NCBI GenBank assembly: GCA_903905665.1
Contig: CAIVHJ010000238.1
Span: forward strand, 1 to 5,222
DNA: 5,222 bases
Reading direction: 5' to 3'
From: an uncultured Phycisphaerales bacterium
Lineage (GTDB): Bacteria > Planctomycetota > Phycisphaerae > UBA1845 > CAIVHJ01
The translations under genes and the position numbers were made by a program. The first letter of the stretch is position 1. Every line of letters starts with the position of its first letter. The notes beneath the pieces were generated by a model that saw only the letters and a list, made by a program, of their open reading frames with translations, did no database searches and had not been told where the DNA came from. Positions 5,222 through 5,222 of the stretch are shown here, piece by piece.

Positions 5222-5222
5222 A

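Overview
The window looks like chromosomal DNA of a Planctomycetota-type bacterium. I infer this from protein style only: exported proteins of no named function, a C39-like peptidase domain joined to a DUF1573-type beta domain, a LolA-like protein with a Sec signal and a C-terminal membrane anchor, small Cys-rich exported proteins, and short HEAT-repeat proteins. There are no rRNA, tRNA, transposase, integrase or cas genes, and the genus cannot be set.

Left edge to 3445 (plus strand): a small charged protein ends at 200. A good sigma70-like promoter (234-262), an inverted repeat (320-339) and a clear Shine-Dalgarno precede a 127-residue exported protein with 11 cysteines. A 313-base stretch with no convincing gene follows. 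Then come an exported LolA-like protein with a C-terminal anchor (1056-2237) and, joined by an ATGA stop/start overlap, an exported C39-DUF1573 protein (2234-3445).

3446 to the right edge (minus strand): two tandem paralogous genes for membrane-anchored HEAT-repeat proteins (4834-4259 and 4191-3634) converge on the plus-strand genes. A short plus-strand ORF resembling a lone signal peptide (3549-3674) overlaps the end of the second. Upstream of the HEAT pair is a 240-base non-coding stretch with a 36-base exact direct repeat (35 bases between copies), and then the 3' end of a second Cys-rich protein gene that runs off the window (5221-5075).

Working model (inference): each strand starts with a small Cys-rich protein gene followed by envelope-protein genes. 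The first Cys-rich protein has, just after its Sec signal and before all its mature cysteines, a stretch matching the double-glycine leader pattern recognised by C39 peptidases (S..DL..V.G, with Met in place of the last Gly). The exported C39-domain protein two genes downstream would sit in the same compartment, so a peptidase-substrate pairing outside the membrane is possible. It is not shown by the sequence.
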